Source: Variovorax sp. Root318D1
GTDB lineage: Bacteria > Pseudomonadota > Gammaproteobacteria > Burkholderiales > Burkholderiaceae_C
Length of the DNA: 64,000 nucleotides
Assembly: GCF_001424835.1 (NCBI RefSeq)
Contig: NZ_LMCQ01000012.1
Coordinates: 525,829 to 589,828, forward strand
Direction of reading: 5' to 3'
Shown piece by piece: positions 48,024-56,471 of the stretch. Below the pieces are notes generated by a model. It had not been told where the DNA came from. It ran no database searches and worked only from the letters and a program-made list of their open reading frames with translations. Position numbers and translations under genes: made by a program. Position 1 is the first letter of the stretch. Every line of letters begins with the position of its first letter.

Positions 48024-49664
48024 TTATGTTCCCGCGACGCTGCGCGCCACGGCTTCGGCCACCTTGATGCCGTCCACGCCGGCCGACAGGATGCCGCCCG
48101 CGTAGCTTGCACCTTCGCCCGCCGGATACAGGCCGCGCACGTTGAGGCTCTGGAAGTCGTCGCCGCGCGTGATGCGGATCGGCGACGAGGTGCGCGTCTC
48201 GACGCCGGTGAGCACCGCGTCGTGCAGGTCGAAGCCCTTGATCTTGCGGCCGAAGGCGGGGAAGGCCTCGCGCATCGCCTCGATGGCGTAGGCGGGCAGC
48301 GCCTGGTGCAGGTCGGTGGGCGTGACGCCGGGCTTGTACGAAGGCGTCACGCTGCCAAGCGCGGTCGAGGGCTTGCCCGCGATGAAATCGCCCACCAGCT
48401 GGCCCGGCGCGCGGTAGTCGCCGCCGCCGAGCACGAAGGCGTTCGATTCGAGATCGCGCTGCAGCGCGATGCCGGCCAGCGCATCACCCGCGGTCTCGGC
48501 CGTCCAGCCGGGAAAGTCGCGCGGGTCGATGCCCACCACGATGCCCGCGTTGGCGTTGCGCTCGTTGCGCGAATACTGGCTCATGCCGTTGGTGACCACC
48601 CGGCCGGGCTCGCTGGTGGCAGCCACCACGGTGCCGCCCGGGCACATGCAAAAACTGTAGACGGAGCGGCCGTTGCTGGCGTGGTGCACCAGCTTGTAGT
48701 CGGCCGCGCCGAGCAGCGGATGGCCCGCATGGCGGCCCCAGCGCGCCCGGTCGATCAGGCCCTGTGGATGCTCGACGCGAAAGCCGATGGAGAAGGGCTT
48801 GGCGTCGATGTGCACGCCGCGCGCGTGCAGCATCTCGAAGGTGTCGCGCGAACTGTGCCCGAGCGCCATCACGACGTGGTCGGCGCGCAGCTCGCTCGTC
48901 TGGCCAGTGGCCTGGTCGAGCACGGTGAGGCCGCGAAGCTGGCCGTTCTCGATCTGCACGTCGGTCACGCGTTGTTCGAAGCGGATCTCGCCGCCCAGCG
49001 ACACGATCTGTTCGCGGATGTTCTCCACCACCTTCACCAGTTTGAAGGTGCCGATGTGCGGATGCGCGACGTAGAGAATTTCGGGCGGTGCGCCGGCCTT
49101 CACGAACTCTTCCATCACCTTGCGGCCGAGGAAGCGCGGGTCCTTGATCTGGCTGTAGAGCTTGCCGTCGGAGAACGTGCCGGCGCCGCCTTCGCCGAAC
49201 TGCACGTTCGACTCGGGGTTGAGCACGCTCTTGCGCCACAGGCCCCAGGTGTCGCGGGTGCGCTGGCGCACCGTCTTGCCGCGTTCGAGCACGATGGGCT
49301 TGAAGCCCATCTTCGCGAGCATCAGCGCCGCGAAGATGCCGCAGGGGCCGAAGCCGATCACCACGGGCCGTGGCGCGCCTTCGGGCGCCTGCGCCGGCGG
49401 CGTGTAGCGCATGTCGGGCGCTGGCTGGATGTGCGGATGGCCGGCATGCTTTGCGAGCAGCGCGGCTTCGAGCTCCGCATCGGCGAGTTGCACGTCGACG
49501 ATGTAGACCTGCAGCAGCTGCGGCTTGCGCGCATCGAAGCTGCGCTTGAACACCTTGAACTCGCGCACGCTGGAAACCGGCGTGTCGAGGGCAGTGGCAA
49601 TGGCTTGGGGGAGGGCCGCGTCGTCGTGGTCGAGCGGCAGTTTGATTTCAGAAATTCGCAGCAT
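48024..49664 (-). CDS. NAD(P)/FAD-dependent oxidoreductase
   Basis: 546 residues. An N-terminal about 90-residue domain precedes the FAD-binding Rossmann motif V-I-G-F-G-P-C-G-I-F-A-A at about 105-117. The segments F-G-E-G-G-A-G-T-F-S-D-G-K-L-Y, A-L-G-H-S-S-R-D-T-F and the late G-L-Y-P-A-G-E-G-A-S-Y-A-G-G-I are characteristic of the COG2509-type uncharacterised FAD dehydrogenases. ATG 49664 is chosen as it begins the conserved L-R-I-S-E-I-K-L; ATG 49688 adds 8 residues. The flavin-reductase-like gene follows on the same strand 12 bases later. Reaction unknown. Confidence 0.88.
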   Translation of the reverse strand: MLRISEIKLPLDHDDAALPQAIATALDTPVSSVREFKVFKRSFDARKPQLLQVYIVDVQLADAELEAALLAKHAGHPHIQPAPDMRYTPPAQAPEGAPRPVVIGFGPCGIFAALMLAKMGFKPIVLERGKTVRQRTRDTWGLWRKSVLNPESNVQFGEGGAGTFSDGKLYSQIKDPRFLGRKVMEEFVKAGAPPEILYVAHPHIGTFKLVKVVENIREQIVSLGGEIRFEQRVTDVQIENGQLRGLTVLDQATGQTSELRADHVVMALGHSSRDTFEMLHARGVHIDAKPFSIGFRVEHPQGLIDRARWGRHAGHPLLGAADYKLVHHASNGRSVYSFCMCPGGTVVAATSEPGRVVTNGMSQYSRNERNANAGIVVGIDPRDFPGWTAETAGDALAGIALQRDLESNAFVLGGGDYRAPGQLVGDFIAGKPSTALGSVTPSYKPGVTPTDLHQALPAYAIEAMREAFPAFGRKIKGFDLHDAVLTGVETRTSSPIRITRGDDFQSLNVRGLYPAGEGASYAGGILSAGVDGIKVAEAVARSVAGT

Positions 49665-49748
49665 GTCGGTGGGGCTTGTATTTATCAAGCAGGCCGCAGA
49701 TTTTACGCGCCCAAGGCGCTATGAAAGAGATAGCTGGTGATGGCGGGT

Positions 49749-50669
49749 TCAGGCTGGCAGGAAGCCTTCTACTGAAAGGTAGCGCTCGCCCGTGTCGTAG
49801 TTGAAGCCCAGCACCACCGCATCGGCCGGCAGCGTGGGCAGCTTCTGCGCAATGGCGGTGAGCGTGGCGCCGGAAGAAATGCCCACGAGGATGCCTTCCT
49901 CCACGGCGCAGCGGCGGGCCATTTCGCGCGCCGGTTCGGCGTCGACCTGCAGCACGCCGTCCAGCAGCGAGGTGTCGAGGTTCTTCGGGATGAAGCCCGC
50001 GCCAATGCCCTGGATCGGGTGCGGCGAAGGCTGGCCGCCGGAGATCACCGGCGAGGCCACCGGCTCCACCGCAAACACCTGCAGCTTCGGCCACTTCTTC
50101 TTGAGTACCTTGGCCACGCCGGTGATGTGGCCGCCGGTGCCCACGCCCGTGATCAGCACGTCGATGCCGTCCGGAAAATCGGCTGCGATCTCCTCGGCCG
50201 TGGTGCGCATGTGCACGTCGACATTGGCGGGGTTGTTGAACTGCTGCGGCATCCACGCGCCCGGCGTGCCGGCCACGATTTCTTCGGCGCGGGCAATGGA
50301 GGCCTTCATGCCGCCGGCGCGCGGCGTCAGGTCGAAGGTGGCGCCGTAGGCCAGCATCAGCCGGCGGCGCTCCACCGACATGCTGTCGGGCATCACCAGA
50401 ATGAGCTTGTAGCCCTTGACGGCCGCGACCATCGCCAGGCCGATGCCGGTGTTGCCCGAGGTGGGCTCCACGATGGTGCCGCCGGGCTTCAGCGCGCCGG
50501 ATTTCTCGGCGTCTTCCACCATCGAAAGCGCAATGCGGTCCTTGATGGAGCCGCCGGGGTTGGCGCGCTCGGACTTGATCCACACCTGCTGCTTCGCATT
50601 GCCGAACAGGCGGTTGATGCGGATGTGCGGCGTGTTGCCGATGGTCTGGAGGATGTTCTGGGCCTTCAT
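49749..50669 (-). CDS. cysK: cysteine synthase (O-acetylserine sulfhydrylase)
   Basis: 306-residue PLP enzyme that makes cysteine from O-acetylserine and sulfide. The PLP Lys is about 43 in N-P-G-G-S-I-K-D-R, the substrate loop is [12 protein letters not shown], the PLP phosphate loop is [11 protein letters not shown], and the C-terminal Ser is in G-I-S-S-G-A. Length and the S-I-K-D-R / M-P-x-S-M-S form favour CysK over CysM, but the distinction is not certain by eye. AGGAGATCC precedes ATG 50669. It is divergent from rnpB. Confidence 0.92.
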   Translation of the reverse strand: MKAQNILQTIGNTPHIRINRLFGNAKQQVWIKSERANPGGSIKDRIALSMVEDAEKSGALKPGGTIVEPTSGNTGIGLAMVAAVKGYKLILVMPDSMSVERRRLMLAYGATFDLTPRAGGMKASIARAEEIVAGTPGAWMPQQFNNPANVDVHMRTTAEEIAADFPDGIDVLITGVGTGGHITGVAKVLKKKWPKLQVFAVEPVASPVISGGQPSPHPIQGIGAGFIPKNLDTSLLDGVLQVDAEPAREMARRCAVEEGILVGISSGATLTAIAQKLPTLPADAVVLGFNYDTGERYLSVEGFLPA

Positions 50670-50758
50670 TGGATCTCCTTGGGCTTTGTTTGGGGGGCAG
50701 GGCGGGCTGTCGAAGCGCCATTGTGAAACGGGCCGCCAGCGGATGCGAGGGGATCAGG

Positions 50759-50764
50759 CGATAA
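50759..50764 (+). promoter_or_regulatory. -10 box of rnpB
   Basis: GATAAT is placed so that transcription would start about 8 bases later at the first base of the paired RNase P RNA 5' end (50773). A -35 box is not obvious. Confidence 0.55.
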
Positions 50765-50772
50765 TTCCCTCC

Positions 50773-51120
50773 GTGAAGCACGCCAGACCGCCGCTGGTGC
50801 AAGCCCGAAAGGGGCGACGCCGCAAGGCGCCGCGTCGAAAGACCGCACTGGAGGAACGTCCGGACTGCACAGGACAGCGCAGGAGTTAACGACTCTCCAC
50901 CGTGAGGTGAGGATCAGAGCAACAGAGACGAGCCGATTCAGTTCGGGTGAAACGGGCAATCTCTGCGCGCAGCAACACCAAGTAGGCCAGTATCGAGGTG
51001 GTTCCGCTGAGCTGGCGGGTAGGTGGCATCGAGCCGTTTGGCGACAAACGGCCCAGAGTAATGGCGGTCACGTTGGGGGAAACTTCAACGCACAGAATCC
51101 GGCTTATCGGCGGGCTTCAC
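50773..51120 (+). ncRNA. rnpB: RNase P RNA, bacterial class A
   Basis: About 348 bases. The universally conserved GAGGAACGTCCGGACT lies at about 50851-50866 (CR I), AGAGCAACAGAGA and GTGAAACGGGCAATCTC follow, and the 3' core is ACAGAATCCGGCTTATCGG at 51092-51110. The 5' GTGAAGCACGCC pairs with the 3' GGCGGGCTTCAC to close helix P1, which sets both ends. The RNA is the catalytic part of RNase P that trims tRNA 5' leaders. ACTTTTTTC directly after it (51120-51128) can end transcription. Confidence 0.95.
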
Positions 51121-51163
51121 ACTTTTTTCATTCCACTGGCGGCGCGCGCCGCCGCCAGCGGGT

Positions 51164-51718
51164 TCAGCGCGTGAACAGCCACCCCCCCTTGGGCTGGCGC
51201 ATCAGCTCGTGCCGCCTGACGGAGCGTTCTTCGCCGTCGTCGCCCACATACACCACGTCAAAGCGCAGCAGCTTCGGCGACACCATCTTCCAGTTCTGGA
51301 TGCGCTTGACGGTCACGCAGGCGGTCTTGTCGTGATACTGCATTTCGGCCATGGGGCCGCCCTGAAAACTTCCGCTGTCGAACAGGCGGCCCGGCGCCGC
51401 GAAGGGGTTGAGCACGGCCCCGTTGCGCGCGGTGATGCAGCTTTCGGTGCGCAAGAACGACTCGATGGTCGGCGCCGCGCTTCGCACGATCTTTGCCACG
51501 GCCGGTATGGGCGGGTTGGTGGCGATCTCCTCGAGAATGCGCTCCACCTGCTCGTCAGTGATCGGCGCGAGCCCGCTGGGAGACACCACCGGCGGCGGCG
51601 CCGGGGGCGGTGGCTGCATCGATGCGGGCAGCAGCGGTGCCAGATAACTGCAACCCGCCAGCGCCAGGGTAACGGTGCACGCGAGTGCTGCTGCGGTCCT
51701 GGGTCCTCGGAACTTCAT
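51164..51718 (-). CDS. putative lipoprotein, hypothetical
   Basis: 184 residues. A lipoprotein signal with lipobox L-A-L-A-G-C (Cys about 23) is followed by a Pro-rich stretch (P-P-P-P-A-P-P-P), a common linker between lipid anchor and folded domain. The rest has two Cys (E-S-C-I-T and K-T-A-C-V) and ends with a basic strand region (Q-P-K-G-G-W-L-F-T-R). No family recognised. It lies tail to tail with rnpB, 43 bases apart. ATG 51718 is near AAGGAGG, a good ribosome site. Confidence 0.75.
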   Translation of the reverse strand: MKFRGPRTAAALACTVTLALAGCSYLAPLLPASMQPPPPAPPPVVSPSGLAPITDEQVERILEEIATNPPIPAVAKIVRSAAPTIESFLRTESCITARNGAVLNPFAAPGRLFDSGSFQGGPMAEMQYHDKTACVTVKRIQNWKMVSPKLLRFDVVYVGDDGEERSVRRHELMRQPKGGWLFTR

Positions 51719-51764
51719 GGCTTCTTGCCTCCTTGTCGTCAATAGCCTCTTTGTTGTTCTCTTG

Positions 51765-52475
51765 TCAGAAGCGTTCGTGCGGCGATAGATAGCGCCATTG
51801 CCCGGGCTCCAGCCCGGCCAGCGGCACACGGCCGATGCGTATGCGCCGCATCGCAAGAATGCGCAGGCCCGCTTCGTCGCACAGGTGTGCAATCTGTCCC
51901 GGCCGCGCCCCCTTGAGCGCAAAGCGCAGGCCGGTCTGGTCGTCGGCCTGGCGGCCGATGCTCACGCGCGCGGGTGAGCGCTCGAAGCGCACCATCTGCT
52001 CGGGGCTGACCGTGCCCGCCACGTCGACCATGACTTCGTGTTCGATAACGCCCGCGTCTTCATGCAGCTTGCGCTCGATGCGCCAATCTTGGGTGTAAAC
52101 GACGAGGCCGCTGGCGCCGGTTTCCAGAGGCGTCATGCAGTTCTGGCCCTTGGCGTGCGCCGGCAAAAAGCGCATGCCTGCGCGTTCGGGCTCGTGGTGG
52201 TTGGCGGCCACCAGCAGCCGGTGCGCGGTGTCGGTCGCCATGCCGGCGGGCTTGTGCAGCAGCAGGGTGACGGGCACCACCGGCTCGGGCTTGGCGCCGG
52301 GTTCGATCTCGACCTTCTGATGGTCTTGCACGCGCGACTGCGGCAGCAGCGCCGGCACGCCGTCGACGCGCACCGCACCGTTCTCGATAAGCAGTTCGGC
52401 CTCGCGGCGCGAGCAGCCTGCGAGCGCAGCCACGCGCTTGGCAAGGCGAATGCCTTCTTCGTTAGGGCCGTTCAT
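51765..52475 (-). CDS. RsuA-type pseudouridine synthase homologue with Glu at the catalytic position
   Basis: 236 residues. An N-terminal S4 RNA-binding domain (about 10-60: R-L-A-K-R-V-A-A-L-A-G-C-S-R-R-E-A-E) is followed by a pseudouridine-synthase-like domain with L-L-L-H-K-P-A-G-M-A. In RsuA/RluB/E/F proteins the catalytic motif is G-R-L-D-x-D-T/S-x-G-L. Here the aligned segment is T-P-L-E-T-G-A-S-G-L, so Glu118 stands where the catalytic Asp should be and G-R is T-P. The protein may be inactive, moonlight in RNA binding, or use Glu. Its ATG overlaps the stop of the Nudix/MBL gene (ATGA). Confidence 0.87.
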   Translation of the reverse strand: MNGPNEEGIRLAKRVAALAGCSRREAELLIENGAVRVDGVPALLPQSRVQDHQKVEIEPGAKPEPVVPVTLLLHKPAGMATDTAHRLLVAANHHEPERAGMRFLPAHAKGQNCMTPLETGASGLVVYTQDWRIERKLHEDAGVIEHEVMVDVAGTVSPEQMVRFERSPARVSIGRQADDQTGLRFALKGARPGQIAHLCDEAGLRILAMRRIRIGRVPLAGLEPGQWRYLSPHERF

Positions 52476-54148
52476 GGGGCGGAAGCCAGTTGCCGAATGC
52501 GCGCGACGTGCGCCGCCAGCGAGCGGGCGGCCACCGGCCACATGCGCTCGGGCACGTCGTCGTAGGCAAGGGGCAGCCAGTCTTCCGGCGTGCCTTGGGG
52601 GAGTTTCTTCATGACGGATGCAATCTTGGCTTCGCGCTTCAGGCGATGCGCTTTGAGTTGGGCGATGGCAGTGCGGGCACTGCCGATCACGTAGCCGTGC
52701 GCGGGGAGGATGAATTGGATGCCGCCCGCTTCGCAGGCCGCGTCGAGCTTGTCCAGCGAATCGAGATACGCGTTCATGTCGCCGTCGGGCGGATCGATCA
52801 CCGTGGTGCTGCCGTTCAGGATGTGGTCGCCGGAAAACAGCAACCCATCTTCTTCCAGCACCAGGCACAGGTGGTTGGCCGCGTGGCCGGGCGTATGGAT
52901 GGCGCGCAGCGTGTGGGCAACGCACTCGCCTTCGGCCGTGGTGCCCGAGAGCACCAGACGCTCGCCGCCCTGCAGTTCGCGTTCGGCGGCAAAGCGTGCC
53001 GACGAGCGCGCCGTGGGCGCCGAGGACAGTCCGAGGATCGGCGGCTTCGTCTCGTTGCACAGCGCTTGCAGCGGCGCCGCGCCCGGCGAATGGTCGGCAT
53101 GCGAATGGGTGCACACGATCATGCGGATGTCGCCCTGCGTTGCGCGCCAGAGCCGGCCGATGTGCTCGGCGTCGTTCGGGCCCGGGTCGATCACGAGGTA
53201 GCCCGTGACCGCGTCGCCCACGATGTAACTGTTGGTGCCCGGCCCGGTCATGGCGCCGGGGTTGGGCGCCGTGAGGCGCTGCACGTTTCCGAGCAGCGGC
53301 ACCGGGCGCTCGCTCTGCCAGTCGAGCGCGTGAAGCATCTGGCCATCGGGGCACACCAGTGCGAGCTCGCCATAGGGCGACTCGGTTTCCATGTAGCGCG
53401 CTTCCTGCCCGCGCAGCAGCCCGGCGCGCGGGCAGCTGGTCCACAGCGGTTTCTCGACGCCATTGTTGGGCTCGCAGGCCTGCAGTACCGCATCGACACT
53501 GGCGTAGGTCGCCAGCCGCTGCAGCGTGCGAACGGTCGGAAAGATCATGAAGAAACTGCCGGCGTCGTGGCGCGCGAGTGCATCGGCCGGCCGCACCCAG
53601 CAGGGCTCGAACTGCTCGCTCTCGTCGGCCATCGGCACTTGCCCCTCGGGCATGCGCGCCACCAGAAATGGCACGTCGAAGCGCCTGGGCAGGTCGCGGT
53701 CGGTGATCCAGTGCGCCAGGCTGAACACCTGGTCGGCCGCGAGCACCAGTTGGCGCTCTTCGCATTGCAGGGCGAACGAGGTGGGCGACGTGGTGCTGCG
53801 GTCCATCGATGCGATGTCTTCCATCCGCACGGGGCTGCCATCGGCATGGCGCGCGAGCAGCACGCCAAGCTCCTCGAAGCCTTCGCGAATGGCCGTAATG
53901 GCCTGCGTCAGCTGGATGCCGCTTTGGGTGGGGCGGCGGGCGGCGATGCGCTTGGCGGCCTCGTCGGCTTCATCGATATGGCCGCCGGGAAATACATAGG
54001 CGCCTGGCGCGAAGCTTGCAGTGTCGGAGCGGCGCGTCATCAGCACTTCGATGCCGGCTTCGGAATCGCGCAGCAGCAGCACGGTGGCTGCCGCGCGCAC
54101 GGGCGCGGGCTCGCGTGCGGGGTGTAGTTGTTGGGTAGGGCGGACCAT
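52472..54148 (-). CDS. fusion of Nudix hydrolase and metallo-beta-lactamase-fold hydrolase
   Basis: 558 residues. The first half (about 15-260) is a Nudix domain with F-P-G-G-H-I-D at 53-59 and R-E-G-F-E-E-L-G-V at 88-96. The two halves of the Nudix box are separated by about 20 extra residues, as in NUDT19-type CoA/nucleotide diphosphatases. The second half is an MBL domain resembling LACTB2 (G-P-G-T-N-S-Y-I-V-G, H-S-H-A-D-H at about 347, T-P-G-H-A-A-N-H, F-S-G-D-H). Both are predicted hydrolases; joint substrate unknown. ATG 54148 has no Shine-Dalgarno sequence and CATAAT 6 bases upstream. Confidence 0.87.
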   Translation of the reverse strand: MVRPTQQLHPAREPAPVRAAATVLLLRDSEAGIEVLMTRRSDTASFAPGAYVFPGGHIDEADEAAKRIAARRPTQSGIQLTQAITAIREGFEELGVLLARHADGSPVRMEDIASMDRSTTSPTSFALQCEERQLVLAADQVFSLAHWITDRDLPRRFDVPFLVARMPEGQVPMADESEQFEPCWVRPADALARHDAGSFFMIFPTVRTLQRLATYASVDAVLQACEPNNGVEKPLWTSCPRAGLLRGQEARYMETESPYGELALVCPDGQMLHALDWQSERPVPLLGNVQRLTAPNPGAMTGPGTNSYIVGDAVTGYLVIDPGPNDAEHIGRLWRATQGDIRMIVCTHSHADHSPGAAPLQALCNETKPPILGLSSAPTARSSARFAAERELQGGERLVLSGTTAEGECVAHTLRAIHTPGHAANHLCLVLEEDGLLFSGDHILNGSTTVIDPPDGDMNAYLDSLDKLDAACEAGGIQFILPAHGYVIGSARTAIAQLKAHRLKREAKIASVMKKLPQGTPEDWLPLAYDDVPERMWPVAARSLAAHVARIRQLASAP

Positions 54149-54154
54149 GCGGCG

Positions 54155-54160
54155 ATTATG
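54155..54160 (-). promoter_or_regulatory. -10-like box 6 bases before the Nudix/MBL start
   Basis: Reverse-strand CATAAT, then CGCCGC, then ATG 54148. The spacing and spacer are identical to those before the LysR gene at 33324. It is a candidate leaderless promoter. Confidence 0.45.
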
Positions 54161-54267
54161 GAGAGGTGGTGCGGTGCGCTTCTGCCGTGCATAAGCTCAT
54201 TCCCGCTTTGGCATGAGCCGCGCGCCACAATCCGAGGCTGCAACGCCCGCATCGAGGAAAGACAGTC

Positions 54268-55278
54268 ATGACCCATTCTCCCTTTTCGCATTCCTTCAAG
54301 CACACCCTGCTCGCGGCCGGCGCCGCCCTGTGCGCAGCCTTGTCGCCCAGCGCCTTTGCACAGGCCGACTGGCCGCAGCAGCCGGTCACGCTGATCATGG
54401 GTTTTCCGGCCGGTTCGGGCGTCGACGTGGTGGCCCGCGCCATCCAGGAGCCGTTGTCCAGGCAGCTCGGCAAGCCGGTCATCATCGACTACAAGTCGGG
54501 CGCGGCCGGCAACATTGCCAGCGAGTACGTGGCGCATGCCAAGCCCGACGGCTACACGCTCTCGTTTGGCACCGCCGCCACGCACGGCAGCAACGCCGCG
54601 CTCTACAAGAAGCTGCCGTTCGACGTCGAGGCCGACTTCGTTCCGGTGGCGCCGGTGCTCGACGTTTCGAACGTGCTCACCATCAACCCGGACGTGATCA
54701 ACGCGCGGACATTGAAGGAGTTCGTCGATCTCGTCAAGGCCAACCCCGGCAAGTACAACTATGCATCTACAGGCAATGGCGCGGGCACGCACATGGCCTT
54801 TGCCGAATTCAATTCGCGCCTCGGCTTGAGCATGGTGCACGTGCCCTACAAGGGCGGGCCCGAAGCCATCACGTCGGTGGTGCGCGGCGAGACCTGCTGC
54901 ATCATGAACCAGGTGCAGACGGTGCTGCCGCACTACAAGGCCGGCAAGGTGCGCCTCCTGGGCGTGACCACCGCCGCGCCGGTGGCGGCCGTGAAAGAGG
55001 TGCCTACCATCGCGTCCAGCGGTCTCGCAGGCACCAAGGGTTTCGACAGCTCGATCTGGTTCGGCATCTTCGCGCCCAAGGGCACCGATGCGCACATCGT
55101 CGAGAAGCTCAACGCCGCGGTGAAGGCGGTGCTCGAGCAGCCCGAAATCCGCGAGCGCTTCGAAAGCCAGGGCAACACCGTGCGCATCGAGTCGCCCGCC
55201 CAGTTCAAGAAGACCGTGCATGAGAACCGCGTGAAGTGGGCCGAGGTGGCCAAAGCCGCGAACATCAGCATCGACTGA
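54268..55278 (+). CDS. Bug/TctC-type tripartite tricarboxylate receptor
   Basis: 336-residue periplasmic receptor with signal peptide (basic start K-H-T-L-L-A-A-G-A-A, end S-A-F-A-Q-A at about 32). The mature protein carries a family variant of the opening (W-P-Q-Q-P-V-T-L-I-M-G-F-P-A-G-S-G), with M-G where V-P is usual, then D-Y-K-S-G-A-A-G-N-I-A. Third TctC-type receptor of the window and, like the others, without TctA/TctB. It stands alone between unrelated genes, so its ligand cannot be guessed. Confidence 0.92.
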   Translation: MTHSPFSHSFKHTLLAAGAALCAALSPSAFAQADWPQQPVTLIMGFPAGSGVDVVARAIQEPLSRQLGKPVIIDYKSGAAGNIASEYVAHAKPDGYTLSFGTAATHGSNAALYKKLPFDVEADFVPVAPVLDVSNVLTINPDVINARTLKEFVDLVKANPGKYNYASTGNGAGTHMAFAEFNSRLGLSMVHVPYKGGPEAITSVVRGETCCIMNQVQTVLPHYKAGKVRLLGVTTAAPVAAVKEVPTIASSGLAGTKGFDSSIWFGIFAPKGTDAHIVEKLNAAVKAVLEQPEIRERFESQGNTVRIESPAQFKKTVHENRVKWAEVAKAANISID

Positions 55279-55426
55279 GGTTGCGCAAGCTCGTGCGTGG
55301 AGCGCACGCTATGGCGTGCGGAGCGCGACGCCCGGCTATGCCTTCACATGGCCTCTGGCAAGCAACAAAGCCGTTGCTGAAATGGTTTTAGGGCGGTTCT
55401 ATGCGGTGAACCGGCCCTGAAGCCGT

Positions 55427-55705
55427 ATGCTGGGATGCCGCCATCCACCTGGGATGGCGAAAGGGCCTGAATTGGACACAGACCTGGGTCTGGAATGCAA
55501 CCCGAGGTTGCCGGCGGGCTGGGCATTCGAGCTTCGGCTGCACCGCGACACGGCTGGCGACTTCATCGGCACCGGGCTGCTCCGGTTGCGCGGGGTGGAC
55601 ATGTGCTATCTCACGTTGGCCAGCCTCGACAACGAGCGCGCCGAGGCCCTGCGGCGCATCAAGAGCCGCGTCGAAGCGTGGCTGGACGAATGGCATTCCC
55701 GCTGA
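55427..55705 (+). CDS. small hypothetical protein
   Basis: 92 residues from ATG 55427, or 83 from ATG 55454; neither has a strong ribosome site. The C-terminal half is a strand pair (F-I-G-T-G-L-L-R-L-R-G-V-D-M-C-Y-L-T) followed by an amphipathic helix (E-R-A-E-A-L-R-R-I-K-S-R-V-E-A-W-L-D-E-W). No family recognised and no signal peptide. It ends 71 bases before a convergent gene, with a terminator hairpin between. Base composition and codon use look like its neighbours, which supports it being real. Confidence 0.55.
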   Translation: MLGCRHPPGMAKGPELDTDLGLECNPRLPAGWAFELRLHRDTAGDFIGTGLLRLRGVDMCYLTLASLDNERAEALRRIKSRVEAWLDEWHSR

Positions 55706-55725
55706 GCCGGCGACGGCCCTGGAAA

Positions 55726-55745
55726 AACGGCCCTTCCGGGCCGTT
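55726..55745 (-). terminator. intrinsic terminator hairpin
   Basis: AACGGCCC-TTCC-GGGCCGTT is a perfect 8-base stem. On the reverse strand it is followed by TTTTT, so it best ends the gene at 55776-56300. Forward the tail is only TTCTTCTTCT, so it may weakly stop the small forward gene too. Confidence 0.75.
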
Positions 55746-55775
55746 GGGTTCTTCTTCTCCTGCACCGTTGGCGGC

Positions 55776-56300
55776 TCAGAGTCCGTCGCGGTCCGAGTCG
55801 CCGGGTACCGCGCGCTCCACGTTGTCGCTCACGCGCTGCCAGGCGTCACGGGTTGCGTGCTTGGCGCGCTCCCACTCCAGCGAAGAGCGCCCACGGGCCG
55901 TGCCCCAATCGCGGCTCAATTCGGGCTCGACGTCTTCGAACCTGCGATTCGGGTAGCGCGAGTAGGAATCCACACCGTAGCGGTACGCCGGTGCATAGTC
56001 GTCGTAGCTCGATCCGCCCGTCACGTAGGAGCGTCCGGCGTAGTTGTCGCGCCAGTAGGCATCCTCTGCTTCGGGATCGATCTTTGCCATGCGCCGGCCG
56101 GCCAGGGCCCCCGCTGCCGCGCCAACTGCTGCGCCCACTGCTGCGCCCACGGGGCCGGTCATGCCGCCCACCGCCGCGCCTGCGGCCGCGCCGCCCGCCA
56201 CACCACCGATCGTGCCGCCGATCACGGCCCCGGCGCCGGTCGCAGCGGGATGCGAATCTTCCTTTTCGCCGGGCCTGCGGGTGTCTTTGAGGTCAACCAT
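55776..56300 (-). CDS. glycine-zipper protein, hypothetical
   Basis: 174 residues. After a charged N-terminus of about 18 residues, residues 20-70 form a glycine zipper (repeated G-A-x-x-G: G-A-G-A-V-I-G-G-T-I-G-G, A-A-V-G-A-A-V-G-A-A-A-G). The remainder is Tyr/Asp/Arg-rich (A-Y-R-Y-G-V-D-S-Y) and ends with a helix containing W-E-R-A-K-H-A-T-R-D-A-W. Glycine zippers insert in or line membranes; the tail resembles stress-induced YsxB/YdcH-like proteins only vaguely. GGAGACATT precedes the ATG. Function unknown. Confidence 0.75.
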   Translation of the reverse strand: MVDLKDTRRPGEKEDSHPAATGAGAVIGGTIGGVAGGAAAGAAVGGMTGPVGAAVGAAVGAAAGALAGRRMAKIDPEAEDAYWRDNYAGRSYVTGGSSYDDYAPAYRYGVDSYSRYPNRRFEDVEPELSRDWGTARGRSSLEWERAKHATRDAWQRVSDNVERAVPGDSDRDGL

Positions 56301-56458
56301 TGAATGTCTCCTTAACGTGTTGAAGGGAAACCAAAGTTGTACTCACGACCCCGTGGCCGACAGCGCCAATGCGCTTGTCGGCATGAAGGGGGCGGGCGGT
56401 ACGGCGTGACAGTGCGCACCTACAGTTGTGGGCAGCGGCCCGCGTCGGCTTGGCTTAC

Positions 56459-56464
56459 TACACT
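56459..56464 (+). promoter_or_regulatory. -10-like box 7 bases before the 56472 gene
   Basis: TACACT, then CGCCGCA, then ATG. There is no Shine-Dalgarno sequence. The pattern matches other candidate leaderless genes in the window. Confidence 0.35.
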
Positions 56465-56471
56465 CGCCGCA

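Noticed and set aside
50886..51335. Short open frames across 50773-51120
   Set aside because: They overlie rnpB, whose conserved RNase P RNA core and P1 pairing are unmistakable.
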